Shown here: positions 21,850-32,582 of the stretch, one piece after another
Layout: every line of letters begins with the position of its first letter
Position numbering within the stretch: the first letter of the stretch is position 1
Assembly: GCA_033398695.1 (NCBI GenBank)
Contig: CM065804.1
Coordinates: forward strand, 10,215,001 to 10,279,000
DNA: 64,000 bases
From: Orobanche coerulescens
Taxonomy: Eukaryota > Streptophyta > Magnoliopsida > Lamiales > Orobanchaceae
Reading direction: 5' to 3'
Made by a program: the position numbers and the translations under genes
Notes under the pieces: generated by a model
Database searches by the model: none
The model's input: the letters and a program-made list of their open reading frames with translations, nothing else
Told to the model about the DNA's origin: nothing

Positions 21850-22932
21850 CTAGGGTTGCGGATTTGGCTTATCCTGAATTAATTCCACTTGTTTCCTGTA
21901 CTCAACGGTGGATTCATCAAATACAACATGAGGTGTTTCCTCCACAACTAAGGTTCTTTTGTTAAAAACTCTATATGCCTTGCTTCTTTGTGAATATCCC
22001 ATAAAGAGACTGTCATCAGTTTTAGCATCAAAGGCATTTAGTTGGGTTTTACCATTATTGTGGATGAAACACTTGCAACCAAAAATATGAAAATAAGCAA
22101 CTGTGGGTGTTCTGCCATTCCAAACCTCATAGGGAGTTTTGCCATGTCTCCCTACTATCATACTCCTGTTCTGAGTGTGGCATGCTGTGTTGACAGCTTC
22201 AGCTCAGAACCTCTTGGGCAGGTCTGCTTCTGCAATCATGGACCTGGCTCCTTCCTTTAAGGTTCTGTTTCTTCTTTCGGCAACACCATTCTGCTGGGGG
22301 GTCCTGGCTGCAGAGAGCTCATGCTAGATTCCATTCTGATCGCTGTCAGTGATCGCCTTGTTGAGAAATTAACCTCCTCTATATGATCTGATCTTGATGA
22401 TTGAGAGGGATTTATCATTTTGGATCCTTCTCAGCAGCTCAGGTAACTTGGTCAAGGTTTCACTCTTCTTATACAGAAAGATAATCCATGTGAACCTTGA
22501 TTAGTCATCCACTACTACTAGAGCATGCTTTCTGCCACTTAGAGTCCTTGGCTTGATAGGGCCAAATAGATCCATATGAAGTATATCTAAGATCCTTGAT
22601 GTGAGAGTTGTAGGCTGGACTGGCTTGAATGATGCTTTGGTCTGCTTTCCTTTCTGACATGCATCACAGAGAGCTTCCTTCTTGAATGCTTCTTCTGGTA
22701 GTCCTCTGACTAGATTCTGAGAACTAATCTTGTTGATGGCTTTGAAATTTAGATGACATAATCTTTTGTGCCACAGCCATCCATTCTCAGCTATTGTCTT
22801 AGATAGAAAACAGGTATTAGGGGCTCCTGTGTTCCAATCTATCATGTAGACGTCTCTCCTTCTGAATCCTTGTAGCTTCACCTCTCCAGATAGAATATCT
22901 ATCACCATACATTTCCAAATGGTGAAGACCAC
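21850..22932 (-). pseudogene. Element S integrase
   Basis: The zinc-binding part (WLWHKRLCHLNFKAINK, CDACQKGKQTKASF) and the first catalytic Asp (LHMDLFGPI) are in frame 22932-22501. The second catalytic site reads RSYRGG followed by a stop, so the usual Asp is replaced by Tyr. The Glu site NGVAERRNR is still readable near 22280. The C-terminal domain is in frame 22161-21850 (HIFGCKCFIHN). The integrase is therefore inactive by both substitution and stops. Confidence 0.9.
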
Positions 22933-23338
22933 TAGGTTTTTCTCATCCTAGAACTGACTTATGCTCAGGAGATTATACTTGAGCCCTTTGACATAATGAA
23001 CTTTGGATATAGTGATATTTCCTCGGTGTAACTCTCCAAAGCCTTTTGTTTTTCCTCTAGAGCTATCTCCAAAGGTTACGTCTGGACCTCTTTCTTTGAC
23101 AAAATTTAACAGCACCTTCTTGTTCCCGGTCATGTGCCTTAAGCATCCGGAATCTACAAACCATTCTTCACCTCCAATGTTTGAATTTGTGGAGATGTGG
23201 TAGTAGTCCTTCCACCTTTTCTGCAATCATACAAGCAGAGATTTAGGTACCCAAATCTGTGTAGGTCCTCGAGGGTTAGATGGATTCCTGGAGAATTGAT
23301 TTCTCCTTGGATTGGGAAAACTAGATTGATCGTCCCTA
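22933..23338 (-). pseudogene. Element S protease
   Basis: The frame 23226-22948 contains the aspartic-protease motif WFVDSGCLRHMTGN and ends YVKGLKYNLLSISQF, diagnostic of plant Copia. Upstream to 23338 the frame encodes RDDQSSFPNPRRNQF and IWVPKSLL. Codons run directly into 34606 once element D and one TAAGG are removed. Confidence 0.9.
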
Positions 23339-23509
23339 TAAGGTGTAATACCCGAGATTTTTGTTCCGGATTCGTTGAGTTTTTGGGGTTTTATCGGATT
23401 TTTATTGTCCTCATTGTTGAAATTTTGTGCCATGTTTGGGTGTGCCTTGTTGGGACATGTGTTTGGAGGCGTTTCGGATCACTATGTGAGTTTCTGGGTT
23501 TTTGTGGTG

Positions 23510-23777
23510 TAGCGCATGCTAATGCTTGTGGCATAGCGCACATTACGGCGTTGTAGTTAGCGCACGTTACTGAATGTGTAGCGCACGCTAACTGGCAGTC
23601 CAGAGGCAGTCCAGGAGCTACTGGACTGGGACTGGGGCTTTGTTAGCGCACGCTAAGGTCGATAGCTAGCACATGCTATCGACTGCTTAGCGCACGCTCT
23701 TTCTTCTTTCTAGCGCACGCTACCCCGTAGGTGCAGTTCTGTCCAGGGGCCACTGGACTGGTTTCGTGACCCGTTAG
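23510..23777 (+). repeat. Palindrome array, element D, left part
   Basis: About eight copies of TTAGCGCACGCTAA and variants, including TAGCGCATGCTA and TAGCGCACGCTA. The last copy is cut after GTTAG by insertion of G, whose target duplication GTTAG is the first half of a palindrome. Confidence 0.9.
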
Positions 23778-25434
23778 TGTAATACCCGTAATTTCGATTC
23801 CGGTAATTTTCTTTTTTCGGCATAAGTCCGTTTTGACGACTTTCTCATGACCGTTTCGTCATTTCGAGAATGATTAATTCTGCACTTTTTGTCATCCGAG
23901 TTCGTTTCAGTATTGTTTTGCTGAGTTCCGAGCTTTTTAGACGCTTCTCCGCACTTGAGTTCGATTCTTGCGAATCTCGTCCGAAACTGTTGTTTCGAGT
24001 TTCTCGTAAGTTCATTTAATGTTATTATTCTTTTTTCAAGCTTTGGTTTGGTGTTTCGATCGCGTATCGTGATTTTCGGACGTTTTGGGCCATTTTCGTA
24101 ATTTCCCAAAGTTTTGGGTAATTACTTCCGTTGTCGGATTCTGAGCCTTCGGGTGGTCGGAATCGTGTGTTCTCTTAGCTCTTAGATTCGTCTTTGCGAG
24201 TAATTCGTGACCGTATCTTCGATTCGTATTCAGGTTCGGGTTTCGGTGTCGTTTTCTTGAGTTCAGTGTTATTAAACGACTTTTCCCAAGTATGAGTCGA
24301 CTTTGTAAAATCACCATAAATTCTTGTAAACTCCAAAGATTTTGAATCTTTCCAATATTATATAGCATCAAGTTAGCTTTCCAATGGTTCAAACGGTGAG
24401 TCAATCGGAGTCCTGGACGAGAGTTATGGTCGAAATAGCTCGGACACTCATTTTCCAGTTTTGGCCGAGCGGCTGCACTGTGCCGGCACACACTTAGCCG
24501 GGCGCGGCACACGATCCATATTAGCTTATTTCATGGATTTTGTGAGATGAATGCTCATTTCATCTCTTCCTTCATTCCTCCTCCTCTTGGCGATCTTGTG
24601 GGCGATTTTTGGGTGTTTTGCATCATCAATCCCAGAGAAATTCATATTCTTCAAGTTTTTGGTGTGGATTAACAACTCCAACAATTGTTCTTCATCATTA
24701 ATCCAAGGTAAATTCTTGAAACCCTACTTTTGGGTGAATTGGGGGTTTTGTTCGTTTTGTCCGATTTAACCGTAATAACTTAGATTTGTGATGTATTGAT
24801 GATTATTTAGATGTATTCTATCATTTCCTTGTTATTCCATGGTTGGATCGTTCGATTCGTTGTTTTGGTCGAGTTCTTAGTCAACGCCTTGAAGGTGTCC
24901 GACAAAAGGTCTTAGAGGGGATTGGGCGTTGTATGATTATTATCCATCATACGATTGTTGATTTATCATTGGTATGACTTAGGGACGAAATTCTTGTGAA
25001 GAACTCGAGTCGGAACCCTTCCGTTCGTTGTCTCCTTCGGGGTCCGAGCTTCGGCCGAACCGTGTTCTTCGGAGTATTCGGTAGCGGTTATTAAGGCAAG
25101 TATTTTACTATACGAATTGTGTCTTGTGAATAGGGACGTCGTATTATGGTTGTGATGCATTGGTTTACTTTCGTGTATATGCTTCGTATGAATTGATTAT
25201 TACGAACAATTGATGGTAACGATAATACCTTCACTTAGTTAACATCATGGAATTGTGTTGGATGTGCAAATCATCTAAGTTTGTGCCGGGCGTGGTTGGT
25301 CATTGTTGAGTCGTTGTGATGATCATGATATTTGTGTTGTTTTAGTTTACATACTTGATTGTACATTTCGGTGTAATGTGGAATGGCTTGACATTTGATG
25401 ATTATGAGTTGTGTCGTGTCGATGTGTGTGCGTG

Positions 25435-25812
25435 TGTTCCGGGTAGGGTCTGACGAGGCCTCAGGAGTTCGGTACATGATGTGTACGAACAAGGTGTGAT
25501 ATCCAGGTAGGGTCTGACGAGACCTCTGGAGTTTGGTACATGATGTGTACGAACAAGGTGTGTGATCCAGGTAGGGTCTGACGAGACCTCTGGAGTTCGG
25601 TACATGATGTGTACGAACGATGTGTGTGGCCGGGTAGGGTCCGTTGAGGCCTCCGGAGTTCGGTACATGATGTGTACGAACAATGTGTGTGGCCGGGTAG
25701 GGTCCGTTGAGGCCTCTGGAGTTCGGTACATGATGTGTACGAACAGTGTGTGTGGTCCGGGTAAGGTCCGTCGAGGCCTCCGGAGTTTGGTACATGATGT
25801 GTACGAACAATG
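25435..25812 (+). repeat. Minisatellite, ~62-bp unit, 6 copies (G 5' LTR)
   Basis: Each unit has GGGTAGGGTC, GAGGCCTC or GAGACCTC, then GGTACATGATGTGTACGAAC, which holds a small inverted repeat GTACA/TGTAC. The six copies recur at 31350-31722. Long reading frames across it, in several frames on both strands, are by-products of the repeat. Confidence 0.92.
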
Positions 25813-26126
25813 ATCGTGTAGCAGTGATTGTTTGGGTAACATTTTAAATATGGATATCGGACTCATAATGATATATTATTTAGTGTGCTTTGAAACGAGA
25901 ATCGGGCTAAGGCCCTAATGTTTACGAAAAGGTTTTGTAAATTGGGACTCGAGGTCCAAAAGAATTTCTGCTTTAAAAATCCCCGAGATGATGTGTTTCT
26001 TTTCAAATATCTCTTACTTGAGTTCGAAATTCTAAAACTTCTCGGGAAGATTTTGATAATTGATTTTCGTATTAAATCCGTAGTTGCTATTTACTTGTTG
26101 CATTTCGTATCGCTTTATACTTGCAC

Positions 26127-26172
26127 TAGTAAAACAGTGGAGTTTTACTAACCCCCGAGTAATTGGGGGGTG
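26127..26172 (+). other. Tandem LTR hairpins (G 5' LTR)
   Basis: TAGTAAAAC (26127-26135) pairs perfectly with GTTTTACTA (26142-26150) around loop AGTGGA. A second stem CCCCC..GGGGG follows at 26152-26172. Position and form match the hairpins in D at 34165-34211. Confidence 0.65.
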
Positions 26173-26556
26173 GATGTCTGTTCTGCGTCCAGGTACATGC
26201 AGGTTCAGGGGAGCAGTCACAGGATTGGCACAAGGGGATGACGAGCTGCGATACTAATCAAGAGTCGAGAGTTGGTAGAGTTTGGTTGTATTGTTAGAGT
26301 TGATTCAGTCTTACGCTGTATTGTGTTTCGACCCCTGTGTGGGTAATGTTGTTTAGTCAGTTTTGTTAATGGAGTTGTGTGACCTCATCGGTCTGTGTGT
26401 TTATGTGTAAGTGACCTTAACAGTCTGTATTATTATATTGTTTGACCCTGGCCGGGCAAGCATTTGGTTGTTTATGGATGTTTAGCCTGGTAGATCCTTG
26501 CGGAAAGGGTCTACGGCGTGTAACATTCCCATACGGTTTTGGGGGTGTTACATTTA

Positions 26557-26568
26557 TGGTATCGGAGC
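26557..26568 (+). other. Primer-binding site, element G
   Basis: TGGTATCGGAGC, four bases after the LTR end. It resembles the complement of the initiator Met tRNA 3' end, with G for A at one position. Confidence 0.8.
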
Positions 26569-27983
26569 TTAGGTTGCGGAAACCTAGGCTGTTGGGTCGA
26601 GTCGAGTCGTGATTTGTCGAGTAATGTGTTGTCTTGTCGTTCGAGTCGTCAGGTGACAAGTTGAGTTGTGCGTAGTCACAACGCGTTGGATATGTTTGCG
26701 GATGAGATTAGTATCGTGGGCGACCGTCGTCTCCGTGCGGCCTGTGGACGTAAGTCTCCTCTTTTATGCATAATAACTGTGTTCATGATTTCATTTATGT
26801 GTGATATTTGTGGTGCATAATTTTATTTATACGGTGTTGTGTAATGAAGTTGTATTCGATACTTGGATACGCTGTACGTGTATAGAACTTGATGTATTGA
26901 TGTTTGACCCTTGAACCACCACGTGGTTGGTATGGTGTGAAAGTTGTGAACCTTGATGGGTTTTACGGTAGAGTTTGTGAGAAACTCCGATGAATGATTT
27001 TCTTTGTGTGTTTAAACTTGATGCCATGAGATGTATTTGATTGAATTGGAGACCCTTTTTTCCATTTGTGAATTTGGTTTTAATGTAGACTATTTTGTAT
27101 TTTTGTAATTATACCCGCTACGGGTAGCTTTGAAAACGTTTTCTTTAAAGACTACCGATTTGAGCATTTTTGGTGGAAATCATATTTTTTGGAAAATTCT
27201 TGTTTTGCTTAACGACCCTAATTTTCGGAATTTAATTGTTATGTGTTTGTATGTTGGGGGCTATGTGACAATTCGCAGTCCTGCAGCTAGATGTTACGGC
27301 CGTAAGATGTTTTCCATTACGGCCGTAAGCTCAGAGTTATTACGACCCTAAACGCATGTTATTACTGGCCGTAAACTTTTGACTGACCGGTAGAAATTTG
27401 TTATTACGGTTGTACCCGTGCCCCATGGTTATTTAATCTCTGTTGATATATCGGTGATGGATGGCGTGGTAACATGTTGTTACCCGTATAACGGTAGTAA
27501 AGATAATGATATATTGATAAGGTCATTTTGACGATATCGTCTAGCGAAAAGATTGAAGCCTCAATGTGTTGTTTTGCAAATAGCTTCAATCAAAACAGTT
27601 TTGATAATGAGATACATGGTTTTAATTAAACGACCGAGGTATTATAAGTGTTTTCAAAAATTTCATTTCACCAATTTTTTTCAAACTTGAGAATTTTAAA
27701 ATTTTATCATTTGAATAATACCGGAAACATTTTATTTTTGTTGTTAGTGTTTGATCCTGCGATACGTGTGTGGTTTTGACCGTATTTGATTTGGTAAAAT
27801 CCAAACATCTCTGTTGATGTATTTGTGTGGATTATTTTTTTAATGAAGTTCTAAAATTACGGTGTTAGTTCGTGCACTTGTGTGATGACTTGGAGTTGAT
27901 GTTTTAACGTCGCTATTTATTGTCTTATCTTGACGTTGTGATATTTGTTTGGATGTGTTATTCTTATTGGTCGTTCGTCCGGT
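26569..27983 (+). other. Element G leader, non-coding
   Basis: About 1.4 kb without a supported gene. Two perfect TTACGGCCGTAA palindromes lie at 27294-27305 and 27317-27328, with degenerate copies to about 27410 and a TATATC word near 27450, as if a fragment of another LTR promoter were embedded here. Confidence 0.5.
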
Positions 27984-29004
27984 ATGCCGAGAGGCCGTGG
28001 CCGAGGACGTGGTCGTAGTCGTGGTCGTGATCGCAGCAATCATCCAGAGGTAATGTTGATATTGGCGCCGCCACCATCCTTCGTCGGTGGTGACCGGTTG
28101 GCGCTTATGAATCGACCGTACACCGAGACGGATTCGGATGAAGATAACGGAGTGGTAAGTGGTTACGAGATGTGATGAGAATGCACCCGCCCGCTTTGTA
28201 GGTTCTTCGGACTCGTTAAGTGGGAGAATTGGCTCTTCCAATTGGACAAAACATTTGATCCGTAGCTTGCCCCGATGAGAGAAGAGTGCCTATTGCTCAA
28301 TACCTACTCGACAGGAATCTGCAGATCGGTGGGAGGCCGTAGCGCCAGTGATCGTACTCGCTACTTGACCGACCAAGCGCCATGGAGGCCGAGTATTGTC
28401 CGCCGCTGTTAAAGAGCGTAGGATTGTCGAGTTTTTCTCGGCTACGCCCCGAGACGTGTCGATATCCCAGGCGATAGTCGATTATAATCGACAGCTGTGT
28501 TATGTTCGGGATCAGGTGAAAAGTGAGGCAGATAAGGTTCGTTATTTCGATATGCGTATGAAACCTCAGATTCGGCAGTGTATGGCTCATTTTATGTGTA
28601 CAACCTTGAAGGACTATCAGGATCGAGCCTTGGCGTTTGAGATGGCAATAATGTCTACCGAGTCCGTGTCGGTAGCGAAAAAGCAGAAGATTTTCGATGA
28701 CGCATCGGGAAGTAAGGGAATTGGGATTCCCACACCTCAACCCTCGTATCAGCCGAGTATGGGACCTTCTCGGTCAGTTAGAGAACCCAAAAGACCCAAG
28801 TCGGTGTCTTTGAGTTCTGGTAATGCTCCTAGGTGTTTCAATTGTAACGTTCTAGGCCATGAACGCGCGCATTGTAAGAAACCGCCAGTGACTTGTTATA
28901 ATTGTGGACACGAGGGGCATCGAGTTCAGTACTGTGAGATTGTTGCCGAGATGATAAGGGACCGGAATTCTATTCCTACTTCCGGAGGGCCCAGTGATGT
29001 CTAG
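27984..29004 (+). pseudogene. Element G gag with two zinc knuckles
   Basis: It starts MPRGRGRGRGRSRGRDR at 27984, an Arg-Gly-rich N-terminus shared with gag of C and A. The frame breaks after 28175 and resumes at about 28396. The core (SISQAIVDYNRQL, SEADKVRYFDMRMKP, CTTLKDYQDRALAFEMAI) is typical of chromovirus-like Gypsy gag. Two CCHC knuckles follow: CFNCNVLGHERAHC and CYNCGHEGHRVQYC, both intact. The stop at 29004 ends the coding region. Several lesions around 28180-28390 may be real or sequencing error. Confidence 0.85.
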
Positions 29005-29680
29005 TGATGGTGTTTTTGGTACTCGCTACACGAATTGTTTCGCGTGTAGAGATCTTTCTGTGACGCTTTTACATTTGGAACTTGTTGAATGATATTTTGT
29101 TTTGTGTAAGTTCCCGTTTGGTTGTTGAACCTACGGAGGCATGTTAGTGGACCACGAGGTCATGAGCATGGTATTTTATTATGTGTCGTTATATTTTATT
29201 TCGTATCACTGTGATAACCTTAGTTTAAGTTTCGGGGCGAAACTTATTTTTTGTGTGATAGAATGTAATATCCGGTATTCTCATTTTCTGTTATCTTTAA
29301 ATTATTTGTGTTTTGACATCGGACATTTTCTTGTTGATGAGTATCGGAGTGATTTCTATCGTGTTATTCTATTTGTTTCTTTCGCATAGCCGTTTTAGTC
29401 GGGTGCGGCTTGTTGTCGCGTGCGTTTCTTTGATTAAATGTGTGCATGTGATGTGACGTTAATTGCTCGTTATTGTTTTGAATCTTAGTCGGTGGCATTG
29501 TGTTGGTCGTCGTGGAGCGTGTTTTCACGCCGTATGTCTTTTGGCGTTTCTTGCAGCGTTTCGCCGTTGGGCGCGAATTTTCGGTTTTTATGTATCTCGT
29601 CGAGTCTTCCTGACAGTGGATATTGCTTCTCCCTACTTGTTTTAAGTTTCGGGACGAAACTTCTTTTAAGGAGGGTAGAA
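29005..29680 (+). other. Element G 3' region with a relic second 3' end
   Basis: Non-coding. At 29227-29245 lies AAGTTTCGGGGCGAAACTT followed by a TAGAATGTAATATCC word, which looks like a decayed purine tract plus LTR start. The functional version, AAGTTTCGGGACGAAACTT then AAGGAGGGTAGAA, is at 29644-29680, right before the 3' LTR. So two 3' ends lie in tandem. Confidence 0.65.
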
Positions 29681-32451
29681 TGTAATACCCGTAATTTCGA
29701 TTCCGGTAATTTTCTTTTTTCGGCGTAAGTCCGTTTTGACGACTTTCTCATGACCATTTCGTCATTTCGAGAATGATTAATTCTGCACTTTTTGTCATCC
29801 GAGTTCGTTTCAGTATTGTTTTGCTGAGTTCCGAGCTTTTTAGACGCTTCTCCGCACTTGAGTTCGATTCTTGCGAATCTCGTCCGAAACTGTTGTTTCG
29901 AGTTTCTCGTAAGTTCATTTAATGTTATTATTCTTTTTGCAAGCTTTGGTTTGGTGTTTCGATCGCGTATCGTGATTTTCGGACGTTTTGGGCCATTTTC
30001 GTAATTTCCCAAAGTTTTGGGTAATTACTTCCGTTGTCGGATTCTGAGCCTTCGGGTGGTCGGAATCGTGTGTTCTCTTAGCTCTTAGATTCGTCTTTGC
30101 GAGTAATTCGTGACCGTATCTTCGATTCGTATTCAGGTTCGGGTTTCGGTGTCGTTTTCTTGAGTTCAGTGTTATTAAACGACTTTTCCCAAGTATGAGT
30201 CGACTTTGTAAAATCACCATAAATTCTTGTAAACTCCAAAGATTTTGAATCTTTCCAATATTATATAGCATCAAGTTAGCTTTCCAATGGTTCAAACGGT
30301 GAGTCAATCGGAGTCCGGACGAGAGAGTTATGGTCGAAATAGCTCAGACACTCATTTTCCAGTTTTGGCCGAGCAGCCTGTACCCTGTGCCGCGGCACAC
30401 TTAGGCTGGGCCGCGGCACACAGTCCATATTAGCTTATTTCTGCGGATTTTGTGAGATGAATGCTCATTTCATCTCTTCCTTCATTCCTCCTCCTCTTGG
30501 GCGATCTTGTGGGCGATTTTTGGGTGTTTTGCATCATCAATCCCAGAGAAATTCATATTCTTCAAGTTTTTGGTGTGGATTAACAACTCCAACAATTGTT
30601 CTTCATCATTAATCCAAGGTAAATTCTTGAAACCCTACTTTTGGGTGAATTGGGGGTTTTTGTTCGTTTTGTCCGATTTAACAGTAATAACTTAGATTTG
30701 TGATGTATTGATGATTATTTAGATGTATTCTATCATTTCCCTTGTTATTCCATGGTTGGATCGTTTCGATTCGTTGTTTTGGTCGAGTTCTTAGTCAACG
30801 CCTTGAAGGTGTCCGACAAAAGGTCTTAGAGGGGGGATTGGGCGTTGTATGATTATTATCCATCATACGATTGTTGATTTATCATTGGTATGACTTAGGG
30901 ACGAAATTCTTGTGAAGAACTCGAGTCGGAACCCTTCCGTTCGTTGTCTCCTTCGGGGTCCGAGCTTCCCGGTCGAACCGTGTTCTTCGGAGTATTCGGT
31001 AGCGGTTATTAAGGCAAGTATTTTACTATACGAATTGTGTCTTGTGAATAGGGACGTCGTATTATGGTTGTGATGCATTGGTTTACTTTCGTGTATATGC
31101 TTCGTATGAATTGATTATTACGAACAATTGATGGTAACGATAATACCTTCACTTAGTTAACATCATGGAATTGTGTTGGATGTGCAAATCATCTAAGTTT
31201 GTGCCGGGCGTGGTTGGTCATTGTTGAGTCGTTGTGATGATCATGATATTTGTGTTGTTTTAGTTTACATACTTGATTGTACATTTCGGTGTAATGTGGA
31301 ATGGCTTGACATTTGATGATTATGAGTTGTGTCGTGTCGATGTGTGTGCGTGTGTTCGGGTAGGGTCAGACGAGGCCTCTGGAGTTCGGTACATGATGTG
31401 TACGAACAAGGTGTGATATCCGGTAGGGTCAGACGAGACCTCTGGAGTTTGGTACATGATGTGTACGAACAAGGTGTGTGATCCGGTAGGGTCAGCGAGA
31501 CCTCTGGAGTTCGGTACATGATGTGTACGAACGATGTGTGTGGCCGGGTAGGGTCCGTTGAGGCCTCGGAGTTCGGTACATGATGTGTACGAACAATGTG
31601 TGTGGCCGGGTAGGGTCCGTTGAGGCCTCGGGAGTTCGGTACATGATGCGTACGAACAGTGTGTGTGGTCGGGTAAGGTCCGTCGAGGCCTCCGGAGTTT
31701 GGTACATGATGTGTACGAACAATGATCGTGTAGCATGATTGTTTGGGTAACATTTTAAATATGGATATCGGACTCATAATGATATATTATTTAGTGTGCT
31801 TTGAACGAGAATCGGGCTAAGGCCCTAATGTTTACGAAAAGGTTTTGTAAATTGGGACTCGAGGTCCAAAAGAATTTCGCTTTAAAAATCCCGAGATGAT
31901 GTGTTTCTTTTCAAATATCTCTTACTTGAGTTCGAAATTCTAAAACTTCTGGGAAGATTTTGATAATTGATTTCCGTATTAAATCCGTAGTTGCTATTTA
32001 CTTGTTGCATTTCGTATCGCTTTATACTTGCACTAGTAAAACAGTGGAGTTTACTAACCCCGAGTAATTCGGGGTGGATGTCTGATCAAGGCCCGTACAT
32101 GCGGAGTTCGGGAGCAATCAGGATTGGCACAAGGGGATGACGAGCTGCGATACTAATCAAGAGTCGAGAGTTGGTAGAGTTTGGTTGTATTGTTAGAGTT
32201 GATTCAGTCTTCCGCTGTATTGTGTTTCGACCCCTGTGTGGGTAATGTTGTTTAGTCAGTTTTGTTAATGGAGTTGTGTGACCTCATCGGTCTGTGTGTT
32301 TATGTGTAAGTGACCTTAACAGTCTGTATTATTATGTTGTTTGACCCTGTCCGGGCAAGCATTTGGTTGTTTATGGATGTTTAGCCTGGTAGATCCTTGC
32401 GGAAAGGGTCTACGGCGTGTAACATTCCCATACGGTTTTGGGGGTGTTCCA
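29681..32451 (+). repeat. Element G 3' LTR
   Basis: It starts TGTAATACCC and ends GTGTTCCA at 32451; relative to the 5' copy one base of the terminal ACA is changed. The same modules occur in the same order: palindromes 30387-30398 and 30410-30418, donor-like site 30619, minisatellite 31350-31722. Confidence 0.9.
31350..31722 (+). repeat. Minisatellite (G 3' LTR)
   Basis: Six ~62-bp units corresponding to 25435-25812. They differ mainly at CAG, CTG and CCGG sites by one-base gains or losses. Confidence 0.9.
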
Positions 32452-32563
32452 GTTAGCGCGCACTACGCTCATGGGTCTAGCGCACGCTAACAGTGTCATT
32501 CGGTAAATTCTGGGCGTTAACCTCGTTAGCGCGCGCTAATGCTGTCTAGTTAGCGCACGCTAA
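32452..32563 (+). repeat. Palindrome array, element D, right part
   Basis: Continues the array after G: GTTAGCGCGCACTA, TAGCGCACGCTAA, TTAGCGCGCGCTAA, TTAGCGCACGCTAA. The last copy ends at 32563, 11 bp before the TATA box. Confidence 0.9.
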
Positions 32564-32574
32564 TGACTGTCCAA

Positions 32575-32582
32575 TATAAATA
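32575..32582 (+). promoter_or_regulatory. TATA box, element D LTR
   Basis: TATAAATA follows CTGTCCAA directly after the array. A pyrimidine-rich leader (TCACTTTTCTTCATCC) lies ~25 bp further on, and a donor-like CAAG|GTAATC is at 32746. Confidence 0.7.

Larger units (their letters stand above)
23778..26552 (+). repeat. Element G 5' LTR
   Basis: It starts TGTAATACCCGTAATTTC and ends GGGGGTGTTACA. GTGCCGGCAC and CGCGGCAC words near 24480-24510 are the counterpart of the palindromes in other LTRs (the 3' copy has two intact CCGCGG cores at 30387 and 30410). A candidate splice donor CAAG|GTAAAT lies at 24708. Confidence 0.92.
23778..32451 (+). mobile_element. Element G: gag-only Gypsy retrotransposon
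   Basis: LTRs at 23778-26552 (2775 bp) and 29681-32451 (2771 bp), TSD GTTAG at 23773-23777 and 32452-32456, primer-binding site at 26557, purine tract before 29681. The 3.1 kb interior encodes gag but no protease, RT or integrase. This matches the type called TR-GAG, which must borrow pol from a relative. LTRs are nearly identical except for many small indels. Confidence 0.9.

Noticed and set aside
25271..25866. Long minus-strand frames with repeated THHVPNS-type words, and equivalents at 31265-31777
   Set aside because: They are open in several frames only because the underlying ~62-bp minisatellite lacks stops; they lie inside LTRs, antisense to the element.
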